A stretch of DNA of 64,000 bases from positions 1,113,307 to 1,177,306 of the forward strand of contig NZ_CP051236.1 of the NCBI RefSeq assembly GCF_017794765.1, read 5' to 3'. The position numbers and the translations under genes are program-made. A model generated the notes under the pieces. The model saw nothing but the letters and a program-made list of their open reading frames with translations, made no database searches and was not told where the DNA came from. Each line of letters starts with the position of its first letter. The first letter of the stretch is position 1. Shown here one piece after another: positions 44,761-53,855 of this stretch. This DNA is from Nitratireductor sp. (GTDB lineage Bacteria; Pseudomonadota; Alphaproteobacteria; Rhizobiales; Rhizobiaceae).

Positions 44761-45516
44761 ATGGCCGAAACGATGATTGAAAGGCGCAGCGGTGTAGCTC
44801 TGTGGCGGCAGATCGCCGACCGTATGCGACGTGAGATCGGTGAAGGCGCGATTGGCAGTGATGGGCGTATGCCCCCCGAGATGGCTTTGGCCGAGCGCTT
44901 TGGTGTCAATCGTCACACGGTGCGCACGGCCATCGCCGCGCTTGTTCAGGAGGGGGTGCTCAGAGCCGAGCAGGGGCGAGGCACCTTTGTGGAAGGGCGA
45001 AAACGGCTTGCCTATCCCATCCGCAATCGCACGCGCTTCTCCGAGGGATTGGCCGGCCAGTCGCGCGGGCTTGCGGCCGACCTGCTCGCCCATGCGGTCG
45101 AAGCGGCGCCGATTGATGTCGCGCGCGCTCTGATGCTTGCTCCCGGCTCCCCCGTGATCCGGCTCGAAACACGCTCGCACGCTGACGGACGGCCCGTTTC
45201 CCGGGCCCGAAGCTGGTTTGATGCGCAACGGTTCTGCGGCATGGCGGAGGCATTTGGGCGCACGCACTCGATCACCGCAGCCTTCAGGGAACTGGGGCTT
45301 GCTGATTATCTGCGCCAGAGCACGACGGTAACGGCACGGCACGCCGACGCCGGTGACCTGGGAGACCTGAAGCTGTCGCCCGGCGCAATCGTCCTCGTCA
45401 CCATCGCCATCAATGTGGATACCGAGGGCTCACCGGTGCAGTATTCCGAGACCCGCTTCGCTGCCGACCGGATCGAATTGCACATCCCTGGAGCGGGTAC
45501 GGAGGCCGCCGGCTGA
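44761..45516 (+). CDS. phnF: PhnF, GntR-family phosphonate regulator (UTRA domain)
   Basis: 251-residue transcription regulator. A GntR winged helix at about 10-75 (LWRQIADRMRREIGEGAIGSDGRMPPEMALAERFGVNRHTVRTAI) is followed by a UTRA ligand-binding domain (about 90-245). It is divergent from phnG and probably represses the phn operons until a phosphonate-derived ligand binds. The start is ATG 44761; the ynjB-like gene follows 123 bases later on the same strand. Confidence 0.93.
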   Translation: MAETMIERRSGVALWRQIADRMRREIGEGAIGSDGRMPPEMALAERFGVNRHTVRTAIAALVQEGVLRAEQGRGTFVEGRKRLAYPIRNRTRFSEGLAGQSRGLAADLLAHAVEAAPIDVARALMLAPGSPVIRLETRSHADGRPVSRARSWFDAQRFCGMAEAFGRTHSITAAFRELGLADYLRQSTTVTARHADAGDLGDLKLSPGAIVLVTIAINVDTEGSPVQYSETRFAADRIELHIPGAGTEAAG

Positions 45517-45639
45517 TACTTCATTTCACCTGACGCTCACCGTGAAGTGACCGTAGCGCGAGGTGGTTTGCGTTGATTTGCGAAGTCACGGCGTGCTCTA
45601 TCGTCGAGATTTCAATTCTGGGCGAGTCAGGGGATTTGC

Positions 45640-46866
45640 GTGAGGTCACTTGTTTTTTCGACGGCCATTCTGGCGCTCGGTGCCGTTTCCGCAAGCGCTG
45701 GTCAGGGCGGGCCCAATCCCGATGACTGGGCGTCTGTTCTGGAAGATGCGCGCGGGGAAACGGTCTATTTCAACGCCTGGGGCGGGTCGCAGAACATCAA
45801 TGCCTATATCGAGTGGGCCGGTGCGGAACTGAAGGAACGCTACGGCGTCACGCTCAGACATGTGAAGCTTGAGGATACCGCGAGCGCAGTCGCCACCGTG
45901 GTCGCGGAAAAGGCGGCGGGCCGCGATGAGAGCGGGACGGTGGATCTCATCTGGATCAATGGCGAGAACTTTGCAGCCATGAAACGGCAGGGGTTGCTCC
46001 TATCTCCCGGCTGGGCGGAGAAATTGCCCAACTGGGCCTATGTGGACGTCGAAAACAAGCCGACCATCCGAACCGACTTCACCGTTCCTGTCGAAGGGCT
46101 GGAAAGCCCCTGGGGCATGGCGAAGCTCGTGTTTTTCTACGATTCCGCGCGTACGCAAGTGCACACCCTGCCGCAGGACGCGGACAGTCTGCTGAAATGG
46201 GCAAAGAAAAATCCGGGACGTTTTTCCTATCCGCAGCCGCCGGACTTCATAGGCACTTCGTTTTTGAAACAGGTGCTTGCCGAAACTGTCGAAAATCCCG
46301 AAATGCTCCAGGTGCCGGTCGATGAAGACACGTTCGATCAGGTAACCAGGCCCCTGTTTGACTATCTCGACGCGCTCAACCCGGTGATGTGGCGCTCGGG
46401 CCGTGCCTATCCACAGAATTACCCGGCGATGAAGCAGCTTCTGGCCGATTCAGAGCTCGACATCATCTTTGCCTTCAATCCAGCGGAAGCCTCGAATGCC
46501 ATTGCCAATGGCGAATTGCCGGACACGGTGCGCTCCTTCACCTTTCCCGAAGGCACGCTTTCCAACACGCATTTTCTGACCATCCCCTACAACGCTACGG
46601 CCAAGGCGGGTGCGCTGGTTACGGCCAATTTTTTCCTTTCACCGGAGGCGCAGGCCCGCAAGCAGGATCCGGCGCGCTGGGGTGACCCGACGGTCCTTGC
46701 GCTCGACAAGCTGGAACCGGAAGAGCGCGCCCGCTTCGATGCCATCGACCTTGGCGTTGCGACATTGCGGCCGGATGAACTTGGCCCCGCACTGGACGAG
46801 CCGCATCCAAGCTGGATGGAGCGCATCGAAACCGAGTGGAAGCGCCGCTATGGGGTTGGCAATTAA
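45640..46866 (+). CDS. ynjB: ABC transporter substrate-binding protein, YnjB type
   Basis: 408-residue periplasmic binding protein. Signal peptide MRSLVFSTAILALGAVSASA, then a type II binding-protein fold (ETVYFNAWGGSQNINAYIEWAG, LIWINGENFAAMKRQGLLL, GFIGTSF-like stretch). The match to YnjB of the E. coli YnjBCD system is good; the ligand is not established there either. Translation begins at GTG 45640. It is the first of three adjacent transporter genes, downstream of phnF but not clearly linked to phosphonate use. Confidence 0.87.
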   Translation: MRSLVFSTAILALGAVSASAGQGGPNPDDWASVLEDARGETVYFNAWGGSQNINAYIEWAGAELKERYGVTLRHVKLEDTASAVATVVAEKAAGRDESGTVDLIWINGENFAAMKRQGLLLSPGWAEKLPNWAYVDVENKPTIRTDFTVPVEGLESPWGMAKLVFFYDSARTQVHTLPQDADSLLKWAKKNPGRFSYPQPPDFIGTSFLKQVLAETVENPEMLQVPVDEDTFDQVTRPLFDYLDALNPVMWRSGRAYPQNYPAMKQLLADSELDIIFAFNPAEASNAIANGELPDTVRSFTFPEGTLSNTHFLTIPYNATAKAGALVTANFFLSPEAQARKQDPARWGDPTVLALDKLEPEERARFDAIDLGVATLRPDELGPALDEPHPSWMERIETEWKRRYGVGN

Positions 46867-46914
46867 CCTGGTTGCTACGCGGGTGTTTCGGTTGCATTTC
46901 AAGCCTATGGCCCC

Positions 46915-48594
46915 ATGCTGACGCGCCTCGGTCCCATTCTCGCCATAGGGCTCCTGACGGTCCCGGTCTTGTTCGGCCTGGCCGGCACCATCCTGCCTGC
47001 CTTCGGCTATCTGCCAGCCTTGGGCGGAACGTCGTTTAACCTTGCACCATTTCAGAGGCTGTTTGCCGAACCGGCCATCTTTATGTCGGCGCTGATGAGC
47101 CTTGCGGCGGGGCTCGTCACAGCTGCGTTTTCACTCCTGACCGTGATGCTTTTCACGGCCGCATGGGGCGGCACGCGCATTTTTGTGCGCATACAGCATC
47201 TCTTGTCGCCACTTCTGTCAGTGCCGCATGCGGCCACGGCATTCGCGCTAGCTTTCCTCATCGCGCCTTCCGGCCTGATCGCACGCATGATCTCGCCGGA
47301 ACTGACTGGATGGCAGCGGCCGCCGGATCTCCTCATCATACATGATCCCCTCGGCCTTTCGATGATGGCGGGGCTGATCGTGAAGGAGATACCATTTCTA
47401 CTGCTCGTCACGCTGGCAGCCCTGCCGCAGGTCAAGCCGGCGCGCATGCGGGCTTTGATCGCATCGATGGGATATGGGCGCATTTCCGGCTTCGTGTTTG
47501 GCCTCTGGCCCTCGATCTATCCGCAGATCCGCCTGCCGGTCTTCGCCGTCATAGCATTCGCCACCTCGGTGGTGGATGTCGCAGCCATACTGGGCCCCAC
47601 AACGCCGGCGCCGCTCGCGGTGCGGCTTGTCAACTGGATGAACGACCCGGACCTGTCCATGCGCTTCCTCGCCTCGGCAGGTGCCATTCTGCAACTGGGC
47701 GTGACGGCGGCGGCAGTCGTCATCTGGATCGGATTGGAGAGGATTGGCGCGCGAGTGCGCGAGCGTCTTGCCTGTGCCGGGCGCCGGTTTCGGCGCGACG
47801 GCGTCCTGAGGCTAGGCGCGCTGGCCGTGATGCTCGCTTCGGCGGGAGCTATCTTTGCCGGCATGACGGCGCTGGCGCTGTGGTCTGTCGCGGGCCTCTG
47901 GCAATACCCCGACGTGCTGCCGGCGCGGTTCGAACTGCGCAACTGGATGCGCGTCCTGCCCAACCTCATGGAACCGCTGGCGACCACGTTGTCAGTTGCA
48001 CTCGTCTCGACGGTGATCGCCGTGGTGATCGCCATACTCTGCTTCGCACGAGAGGACCAGACCGCAAGACCGCCGGGGCGCGGAGCGCTTACGGTGCTCT
48101 ATCTGCCGTTGCTCGTGCCGCAGGTGGCCTTTCTGTTCGGGCTTCAACTGCTCTTCATTCTCGCCGGCATGGAGGCCACGTGGACAGCGCTTGTCTTCGC
48201 CCATCTCGTCTTCGTGCTGCCCTATGCCTGGCTCAGCCTGAGGGATCCGTGGCGTGCCTTCGACCGCCGTTATGATCAGATCGCGGCGGGCCTTGGGAAA
48301 GGCCCGGTCCGGCGCTTCTTTATCATCCGCCTGCCGATGCTGGCGCGGCCGCTGCTTGCGGTTGCAGCCATAGGGTTTTCCGTTTCGATCGGGCTCTATC
48401 TTCCTACGGTTCTGGTGGGCGCCGGCCGGCTGACCACCATCACCACGGAAGCGGTGGCGCTGGCTTCTGGCGGCAATCGCCGCGTGATCGGAATTTATGC
48501 CTTCATGCAAATGCTGTTGCCGGCCGCGGGCTTTGCCGTTGCCACCATTGTGCCGGCGCTGATATTCCGCCGTTATCGTGACATGCATGTTTGA
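46915..48594 (+). CDS. ynjC: ABC transporter permease, YnjC type (two fused permease domains)
   Basis: 559-residue inner-membrane protein with two permease modules, each with about six spans and an EAA-type loop: RMRALIASMGYGRISGF near residue 180 and YDQIAAGLGKGPVRRFFIIRLPML near 460. This double layout is that of YnjC and ThiP-like fused permeases. It lies 48 bases after ynjB and 12 bases before ynjD. Confidence 0.9.
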   Translation: MLTRLGPILAIGLLTVPVLFGLAGTILPAFGYLPALGGTSFNLAPFQRLFAEPAIFMSALMSLAAGLVTAAFSLLTVMLFTAAWGGTRIFVRIQHLLSPLLSVPHAATAFALAFLIAPSGLIARMISPELTGWQRPPDLLIIHDPLGLSMMAGLIVKEIPFLLLVTLAALPQVKPARMRALIASMGYGRISGFVFGLWPSIYPQIRLPVFAVIAFATSVVDVAAILGPTTPAPLAVRLVNWMNDPDLSMRFLASAGAILQLGVTAAAVVIWIGLERIGARVRERLACAGRRFRRDGVLRLGALAVMLASAGAIFAGMTALALWSVAGLWQYPDVLPARFELRNWMRVLPNLMEPLATTLSVALVSTVIAVVIAILCFAREDQTARPPGRGALTVLYLPLLVPQVAFLFGLQLLFILAGMEATWTALVFAHLVFVLPYAWLSLRDPWRAFDRRYDQIAAGLGKGPVRRFFIIRLPMLARPLLAVAAIGFSVSIGLYLPTVLVGAGRLTTITTEAVALASGGNRRVIGIYAFMQMLLPAAGFAVATIVPALIFRRYRDMHV

Positions 48595-48606
48595 ACGGAA
48601 ACGGAT

Positions 48607-49248
48607 TTGACTGATACCGGGCTCTTCATCGATGGGGTGGCGATCACACTCGAAGGACGCGAGATTCTCTCGCTCACCAGGAAGGTTGCGCCCGGTGAAG
48701 TCCTGACCGTGATGGGGCCGTCTGGAGCGGGGAAATCCACACTGCTCGCCTATATCGGGGGGGTTCTCGATTCGGTTTTTTCAACCACGGGCCGGGTCTT
48801 CGTGGATGGTGTGGACGTGACGGCGCTCAAACCCGAAGACCGGCATATGGGCGTGCTGTTTCAGGATCCACTTCTGTTTCCGCATATGAGTGTCGGCGGC
48901 AATCTGATGTTCGCGCTGCCCGAGGCAGTGCGCGGCCGCGCTAAACGTGCAGCGCATGTTGCTCATGCATTGGAGGGTGTCGGCCTTGCAGGGCTTGAAA
49001 ATCGGGATCCGGCCACGCTCTCCGGCGGGCAAAAAGCGCGGGTAGCGCTGGCTCGGGTGCTGGTTTCCTCGCCCCGCGCACTGCTTCTGGATGAACCTTT
49101 CTCCAAGCTTGATGCAGATCTTCGTGCGCAGACCCGTGAACTCGTCTTTTCCAAGGCGCGTGACAGTGGACTACCAGTGCTCCTCGTCACGCATGACGAG
49201 GCAGACGCAGAGGCCGCATGCGGTGACATCGTGCGGATTGGCGCGTGA
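48607..49248 (+). CDS. ynjD: ABC transporter ATP-binding protein, YnjD type
   Basis: 213-residue ATPase that completes the YnjBCD-type importer. Walker [15 protein letters not shown], signature LSGGQKARVALARVL and Walker B ALLLDEPFSKLD are intact. The start is TTG at 48607, with GGAAACGGA just upstream. The stop overlaps the next gene's start codon, so hrpB translation is coupled to it although the function is unrelated. Confidence 0.9.
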   Translation: MTDTGLFIDGVAITLEGREILSLTRKVAPGEVLTVMGPSGAGKSTLLAYIGGVLDSVFSTTGRVFVDGVDVTALKPEDRHMGVLFQDPLLFPHMSVGGNLMFALPEAVRGRAKRAAHVAHALEGVGLAGLENRDPATLSGGQKARVALARVLVSSPRALLLDEPFSKLDADLRAQTRELVFSKARDSGLPVLLVTHDEADAEAACGDIVRIGA

Positions 49249-51707
49249 TGGAGGGGCTGAAACTGCCCGATCTGCCGGTAACGGAAGTGCTGCCGGCGCT
49301 CACTACCGAACTGAAGACCCGTGGCAAGGCAGTGCTCGTTGCACCGCCCGGAGCCGGCAAAACGACGCTTGCGCCGTTGGCGCTTCTGGACGCCCAATGG
49401 GCATCGCGCGGGCGCATTGTGCTCCTTGAACCTCGCCGGCTTGCCGCGCGGGCGGCCGCCCGGCGAATGGCGGCACTCCTTGGCGAAGAGCCGGGTGAGA
49501 CCGTCGGCTATGCCATGCGCATGGAGCAAAAGGTCTCTGCCAGAACCCGCATTCTCGTGGTGACGGAAGGCGTTCTTGTCCGCATGATCGTCGATGATCC
49601 GGAGCTTTCGGGAATCTCCGCAGTGCTGTTCGACGAGTTTCACGAGCGCGCGCTGGATGGCGATTTCGCGCTGGCACTGGCGCTTGATGCGCAGGCTGCT
49701 CTGCGGCCGGATCTGCGGCTGCTGGTGATGTCGGCCACGCTTGATGGCGCGCGGGTCGCAGCGCTTTTGGGTGATGCGCCGGTGATCGAGAGCGAAGGGC
49801 GCAGTTTTCCCGTCGAACTGCGCCATGCGGAACGCCCTTCAGGCGAGCCCATCGAGGACACCATGGCGCGGACGGTGCGCGCGGTTCTGTCGGAGGAGGA
49901 GGGCAGCGTGCTTGCATTCCTGCCCGGTCAGCGCGAGATTGAGCGGACGGCCGAGCGTCTTGCCGGACGGCTGCCCGCCGATGTGGACATCACGCCACTT
50001 TATGGCGGTCTTGACGGGCGTGCGCAGGATGACGCCATCCGGCCCGCCGCCCAAGGTCGGCGCAAGGTGGTTCTGGCCACGGCCATTGCGGAAACCTCGG
50101 TGACCATTGACGGCGTTCGGGTGGTGATTGACAGCGGCCTGTCGCGCCTGCCGAAGTTCGAGCCCTCAACAGGCCTTACGCGGCTGGAAACAGTGCGCGT
50201 TTCGCGCGCTTCAGCCGATCAGCGCGCGGGCCGTGCGGGACGCACCGCGCCCGGTATTGCGCTTCGCCTCTGGCGCGCGGAGCAGACAGCGGCGCTGCCG
50301 GCGTTCACGCCACCGGAAATCCTGGAAGCGGATTTGTCGGACCTGCTCCTCGACTGTGCCGCCTTCGGCGTCAGCGATCCAGCATCTCTTTCCTTTCTCG
50401 ATGTCCCGCCGGCTCCGGCGCTTGCCGAGGCGCGCGGTCTTCTGCGGCGACTTGGCGCACTGAACGAGAGCGGACGCCTCACACCGTCGGGCGAGGCGAT
50501 GCGCCGTCTCGCCCTGCCGGTGCGGCTTGCGCATATGGTGGCGCGCGCGGCTGAAGATGGTCATGCGCTTGCCGCAGCCGAACTGGCCGTTCTCCTGTCG
50601 GAACGCGGGCTGGGTGGCCGGTCCGTCGATCTGGATGACCGGTTGCATCGCTTTCGCCGGGAGAAGGGCGCGCGGGCGGAAAAGGCACGTCATCTCGCAG
50701 AGCGGCTCGCCAGGACCGCAGGTGGCGCACGATCCGGTGAGGTACCGCAGGCGGGGGCTCTGCTGATCCACGCATGGCCGGACCGCGTTGCCAAAGCCCG
50801 CGGCGCACACGGGCATTTCGTGATGGCCAATGGGCGCGGCGGCGTGGTGGCACCGGAAGAGCGGCTTTCCGGCGCGAATTATCTCGTGGTGGCGGATCTA
50901 CAGGGCCGGGCGCAGAACGCACGCATTGCCCAGGCAGCGGCCATCGGTGAAGACGACATCATTGCCGCACTCGGGGATCAGATCGAGGAAAGCACGGAGA
51001 CGCGCTTCGATCGTGCTTCGGGATCGGTGCGACAGCGGCGTGTTCGCCGTCTTGGAGCGCTGATTTTGGCCGAGCAGGGGCTGCCGCCGCCATCAGGGCT
51101 CGAAGCCGACCGTGCACTAATCGATGCTGTCAGGGCGCACGGACTTTCGCTCCTGCCCTGGGACAGGGAGATGAACGCCCTGCGGGCCAAGCTTGCGTGG
51201 CTTCACGCGGCAAAGGGCGATCCCTGGCCGGATGTTTCGGATGTGGCGCTTCTCGAACGGCTGGATGATTGGCTTCTGCCATTTCTGAGCGGCGAGGCTT
51301 CACTTTCAAAACTGGCACCTCACAGCTTGCGTGGAGGGTTGACCGCACTTGTCCCGCACCAGTTGCAAAGGCGCATCGACCAGATGGCGCCCACCCACTA
51401 CGATGCGCCTTCGGGCAGCCGTGTGCCCATCCGGTACGAGGCGGAGGGGCCGGTGCTGGCAATCCGCGTGCAGGAGCTTTTCGGCCTGACAGAGCATCCA
51501 ACGGTCGCCGATGGCATCCCACTCAAACTGGAGCTTCTGTCGCCTGCCCACAGGCCAATCCAGACCACGCGCGATCTGCCGGGTTTCTGGGCCGGCTCGT
51601 GGGCGGATGTGCGTGCCGATATGCGTGGACGCTACCCGAAACATGTGTGGCCGGAAGATCCGGCCAGCGCAGCCGCGACACATCGCGCCAAACCACGCAG
51701 AAAATAA
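49248..51707 (+). CDS. hrpB: ATP-dependent helicase HrpB
   Basis: 819-residue DEAH/RHA-type helicase. Walker A is APPGAGKTTLAPLALL, the Walker B variant DEFH (VLFDEFHERALDGDF), motif III MSATLDG and motif VI QRAGRAGRTAPG. The C-terminal part includes the HrpB_C region (TTRDLPGFWAGSWADVRADMRGRYPKHVWPED, split here around the WAGSW core). In E. coli its role is unknown. ATG 49248 is used; a GTG at 49245 is also possible. It overlaps the ynjD stop. Confidence 0.94.
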   Translation: MEGLKLPDLPVTEVLPALTTELKTRGKAVLVAPPGAGKTTLAPLALLDAQWASRGRIVLLEPRRLAARAAARRMAALLGEEPGETVGYAMRMEQKVSARTRILVVTEGVLVRMIVDDPELSGISAVLFDEFHERALDGDFALALALDAQAALRPDLRLLVMSATLDGARVAALLGDAPVIESEGRSFPVELRHAERPSGEPIEDTMARTVRAVLSEEEGSVLAFLPGQREIERTAERLAGRLPADVDITPLYGGLDGRAQDDAIRPAAQGRRKVVLATAIAETSVTIDGVRVVIDSGLSRLPKFEPSTGLTRLETVRVSRASADQRAGRAGRTAPGIALRLWRAEQTAALPAFTPPEILEADLSDLLLDCAAFGVSDPASLSFLDVPPAPALAEARGLLRRLGALNESGRLTPSGEAMRRLALPVRLAHMVARAAEDGHALAAAELAVLLSERGLGGRSVDLDDRLHRFRREKGARAEKARHLAERLARTAGGARSGEVPQAGALLIHAWPDRVAKARGAHGHFVMANGRGGVVAPEERLSGANYLVVADLQGRAQNARIAQAAAIGEDDIIAALGDQIEESTETRFDRASGSVRQRRVRRLGALILAEQGLPPPSGLEADRALIDAVRAHGLSLLPWDREMNALRAKLAWLHAAKGDPWPDVSDVALLERLDDWLLPFLSGEASLSKLAPHSLRGGLTALVPHQLQRRIDQMAPTHYDAPSGSRVPIRYEAEGPVLAIRVQELFGLTEHPTVADGIPLKLELLSPAHRPIQTTRDLPGFWAGSWADVRADMRGRYPKHVWPEDPASAAATHRAKPRRK

Positions 51708-51745
51708 CGCTTGGAGTGGGGGCGGACTTCCCCCATAACCCCGCC

Positions 51746-53080
51746 ATGCTTGAAGACATCAGGGCCCACGATCCGAGCCACGGCCTGCGGCTCAACACTT
51801 TGATCAAGCTGCGTTGGCTGGCGATTATCGGCCAGAGCGCGGCCGTGATCGTTGTCGCCTTCGGGCTCGATTTTCCACTGCCGGTCGGCCTTTGCTTTGC
51901 ACTGATCGCGGCTTCCGCCTGGCTTAATGTGCATCTGGCCATTCGCTACTCTGCGGCGCACAGGCTGGCGCCTGCGGCCGCGCTCGGCATTCTCACCTTC
52001 GATGCTTTCCAGCTGGCCGGTCTTCTTTTCATGACGGGCGGGTTAACCAATCCGTTCTCGCTCCTCATGACAGTACCCGTGGTTATCTCGGCCACATCAC
52101 TACCGCTGCGCTGGACTGCGCTTCTTGGCTTTCTGGTGGTTGCCCTGACCACGGCTCTCGCCGTCTTTCATCGCCCGCTTCCATGGTTCCCCGGCACCGA
52201 GCTGGTAATGCCTCTTGTATACATTATCGGCGTGTGGATCGCGGTGGTCTCAAGCATCGCCTTCACAGGGGTTTATGCCTACCGGGTCGCAAAGGAAGCT
52301 CGGCTTCTGGCCAACGCGCTTGCCGCGACCGAACTGGTGCTACAGCGCGAGCAGCACATCTCTGCGCTCGACGGACTGGCGGCAGCCGCTGCTCACGAAC
52401 TTGGCACTCCCCTTGCGACCATCGCGCTGGTGGCGCGCGAGATGGAGCGTGCGCTCGGCAAGGACGAGCGGTTCAGCGAGGATGTGACGCTGTTGCGCAC
52501 ACAGAGCGAACGGTGCCGGGAAATCCTGCGCCAGCTGACCAGCCTGTCGTCGGAAGGCGAGGCCCATATGGCGCGGCAGCCCTTTACCTCCCTGATCGAG
52601 GAAACTGCGGCCCCGCACCGTGATTTTGGTATCGATATCCGTCTGGAGCCAGGCGCGACGGAAGGGCCGGAACCAGTGGGGCGGCGCAATCCGGGGGTCA
52701 TCTACGGGCTTGGCAATCTGGTGGAGAACGCGGTGGATTTCGCGCGCGAAAGCGTCACGATCCGCTGGCACTGGGATGCAGACACCGTCGGGCTTCTTGT
52801 GGTCGATGACGGCCACGGCTTCCCCGCCGAAATCCTGGATCGGATCGGTGAGCCCTATATGTCAAAGCGCTCGTCCGATGGCAGCAGTGGCGGGGGGCTC
52901 GGGTTGGGACTTTTCATTGCCAAGACGCTCCTTGAGCGTTCCGGCGCGCAGATCCGCTTTGGCAATCTTGCCGAAAAGGGCAAGGGTGCATTCGCGGAAG
53001 TCATCTGGCCGCGTTCGATCTTCGTCGTGCCTGAGGATAATCTGGATTCAGGCGAAAAGAGTCCTAAATTGGAAAGCTGA
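51746..53080 (+). CDS. regB: Redox-responsive histidine kinase RegB/PrrB/ActS
   Basis: 444-residue sensor kinase. Six hydrophobic segments (about 22-180) precede the kinase core. The quinone-binding heptapeptide GGLTNPF is at 98-104, the phospho-accepting His217 is in AAAAAHELGTPLATI and the redox Cys257 is in SERCREI, all hallmarks of RegB. The ATPase domain shows NLVENAVDFA, DDGHGFP and GGGLGLGLFIAKTL. The ATG at 51746 fits the family start. It is followed 35 bases later by its regulator gene. Confidence 0.95.
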   Translation: MLEDIRAHDPSHGLRLNTLIKLRWLAIIGQSAAVIVVAFGLDFPLPVGLCFALIAASAWLNVHLAIRYSAAHRLAPAAALGILTFDAFQLAGLLFMTGGLTNPFSLLMTVPVVISATSLPLRWTALLGFLVVALTTALAVFHRPLPWFPGTELVMPLVYIIGVWIAVVSSIAFTGVYAYRVAKEARLLANALAATELVLQREQHISALDGLAAAAAHELGTPLATIALVAREMERALGKDERFSEDVTLLRTQSERCREILRQLTSLSSEGEAHMARQPFTSLIEETAAPHRDFGIDIRLEPGATEGPEPVGRRNPGVIYGLGNLVENAVDFARESVTIRWHWDADTVGLLVVDDGHGFPAEILDRIGEPYMSKRSSDGSSGGGLGLGLFIAKTLLERSGAQIRFGNLAEKGKGAFAEVIWPRSIFVVPEDNLDSGEKSPKLES

Positions 53081-53115
53081 CGGATTTAGGTTAGAAAGAT
53101 TCCAGGAAAATTAAT

Positions 53116-53700
53116 GTGCTGAACGTGCCGGATATGACAAGCAACACCGTGGAAGACCCGGAGGCGGCCCTGGGTGAAGACCGTTCCCTTCTCATTGTCG
53201 ATGATGACAAACCGTTTTTGACGCGTTTGGCTCGGGCGATGGAGAGCCGTGGCTTCACGGTGGAAACAGCTGAAAGCGTGGAAGAAGCCATTGCGCACGC
53301 CAAAGCGGCTCCGCCGGCGTTCGCTGTTGTCGATATGCGGCTTGCCGATGGCAATGGCCTCGACGTGGTGGCCACCATACGCGAAAAGCGCAAGGATTCC
53401 CGCACGATCATCCTCACCGGCTACGGCAATATCGCCACCGCGGTCACCGCGGTAAAGCTTGGCGCGATCGATTATCTGGCCAAACCGGCAGATGCAGACG
53501 ACATCTACGCGGCACTCACCCGGCAGGCTGGTGAGAAAGTGGCGCCTCCTGAAAACCCCATGTCCGCCGACCGGGTGCGCTGGGAGCATATCCAGCGGGT
53601 CTACGAAATGTGCGATCGCAATGTTTCGGAAACCGCGCGCAGGCTGAACATGCATCGGCGCACCTTGCAGCGTATTCTTGCCAAGCGTGCGCCGCGCTAG
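53116..53700 (+). CDS. regA: Response regulator RegA/PrrA/ActR
   Basis: 194-residue regulator of global redox and carbon/nitrogen control. The receiver has the acidic pocket DDD (29-31), Asp73 in VVDMRLADGNG, and Lys in YLAKPAD; the C-terminal Fis-type HTH (NVSETARRLNMHRRTLQRILAKRAPR) is that of RegA/PrrA. GTG 53116 has AGGA 8 bases upstream; an ATG at 53134 is the alternative. It pairs with regB and faces a gap of about 155 bases before the S24-type regulator. Confidence 0.95.
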   Translation: MLNVPDMTSNTVEDPEAALGEDRSLLIVDDDKPFLTRLARAMESRGFTVETAESVEEAIAHAKAAPPAFAVVDMRLADGNGLDVVATIREKRKDSRTIILTGYGNIATAVTAVKLGAIDYLAKPADADDIYAALTRQAGEKVAPPENPMSADRVRWEHIQRVYEMCDRNVSETARRLNMHRRTLQRILAKRAPR

Positions 53701-53802
53701 GGCTTTTTGGGTCAATTCGGACGCCGGCCCCGAAGCTGAGCCCGGGATTTTGCGTCCCGTAGGCTAACATGGGTTTATGGACAAGTTTCATAGCCAGCGT
53801 TA

Positions 53803-53832
53803 AAACAGGAAACAGGTATTTTTTCCTGTTTC
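53803..53832. promoter_or_regulatory. Inverted repeat upstream of the S24-type regulator gene
   Basis: AAACAGGAAA (53803-53812) pairs perfectly with TTTCCTGTTT (53822-53831). The left arm is followed by a second AAACAGG, giving a direct duplication and an alternative 8-base pairing GAAACAGG (53809-53816)/CCTGTTTC (53825-53832). It ends 23 bases before the GTG start. It looks like an autoregulation operator; no T-tract follows, so it is not a normal terminator. Confidence 0.55.
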
Positions 53833-53855
53833 ACGGTCCCGGAAGGATGAGTAGC

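Noticed and set aside
45525..45546. TTCAC-N12-GTGAA inverted repeat downstream of phnF
   Set aside because: Arms are only 5 bases, no T-run follows, and no clear role could be assigned.
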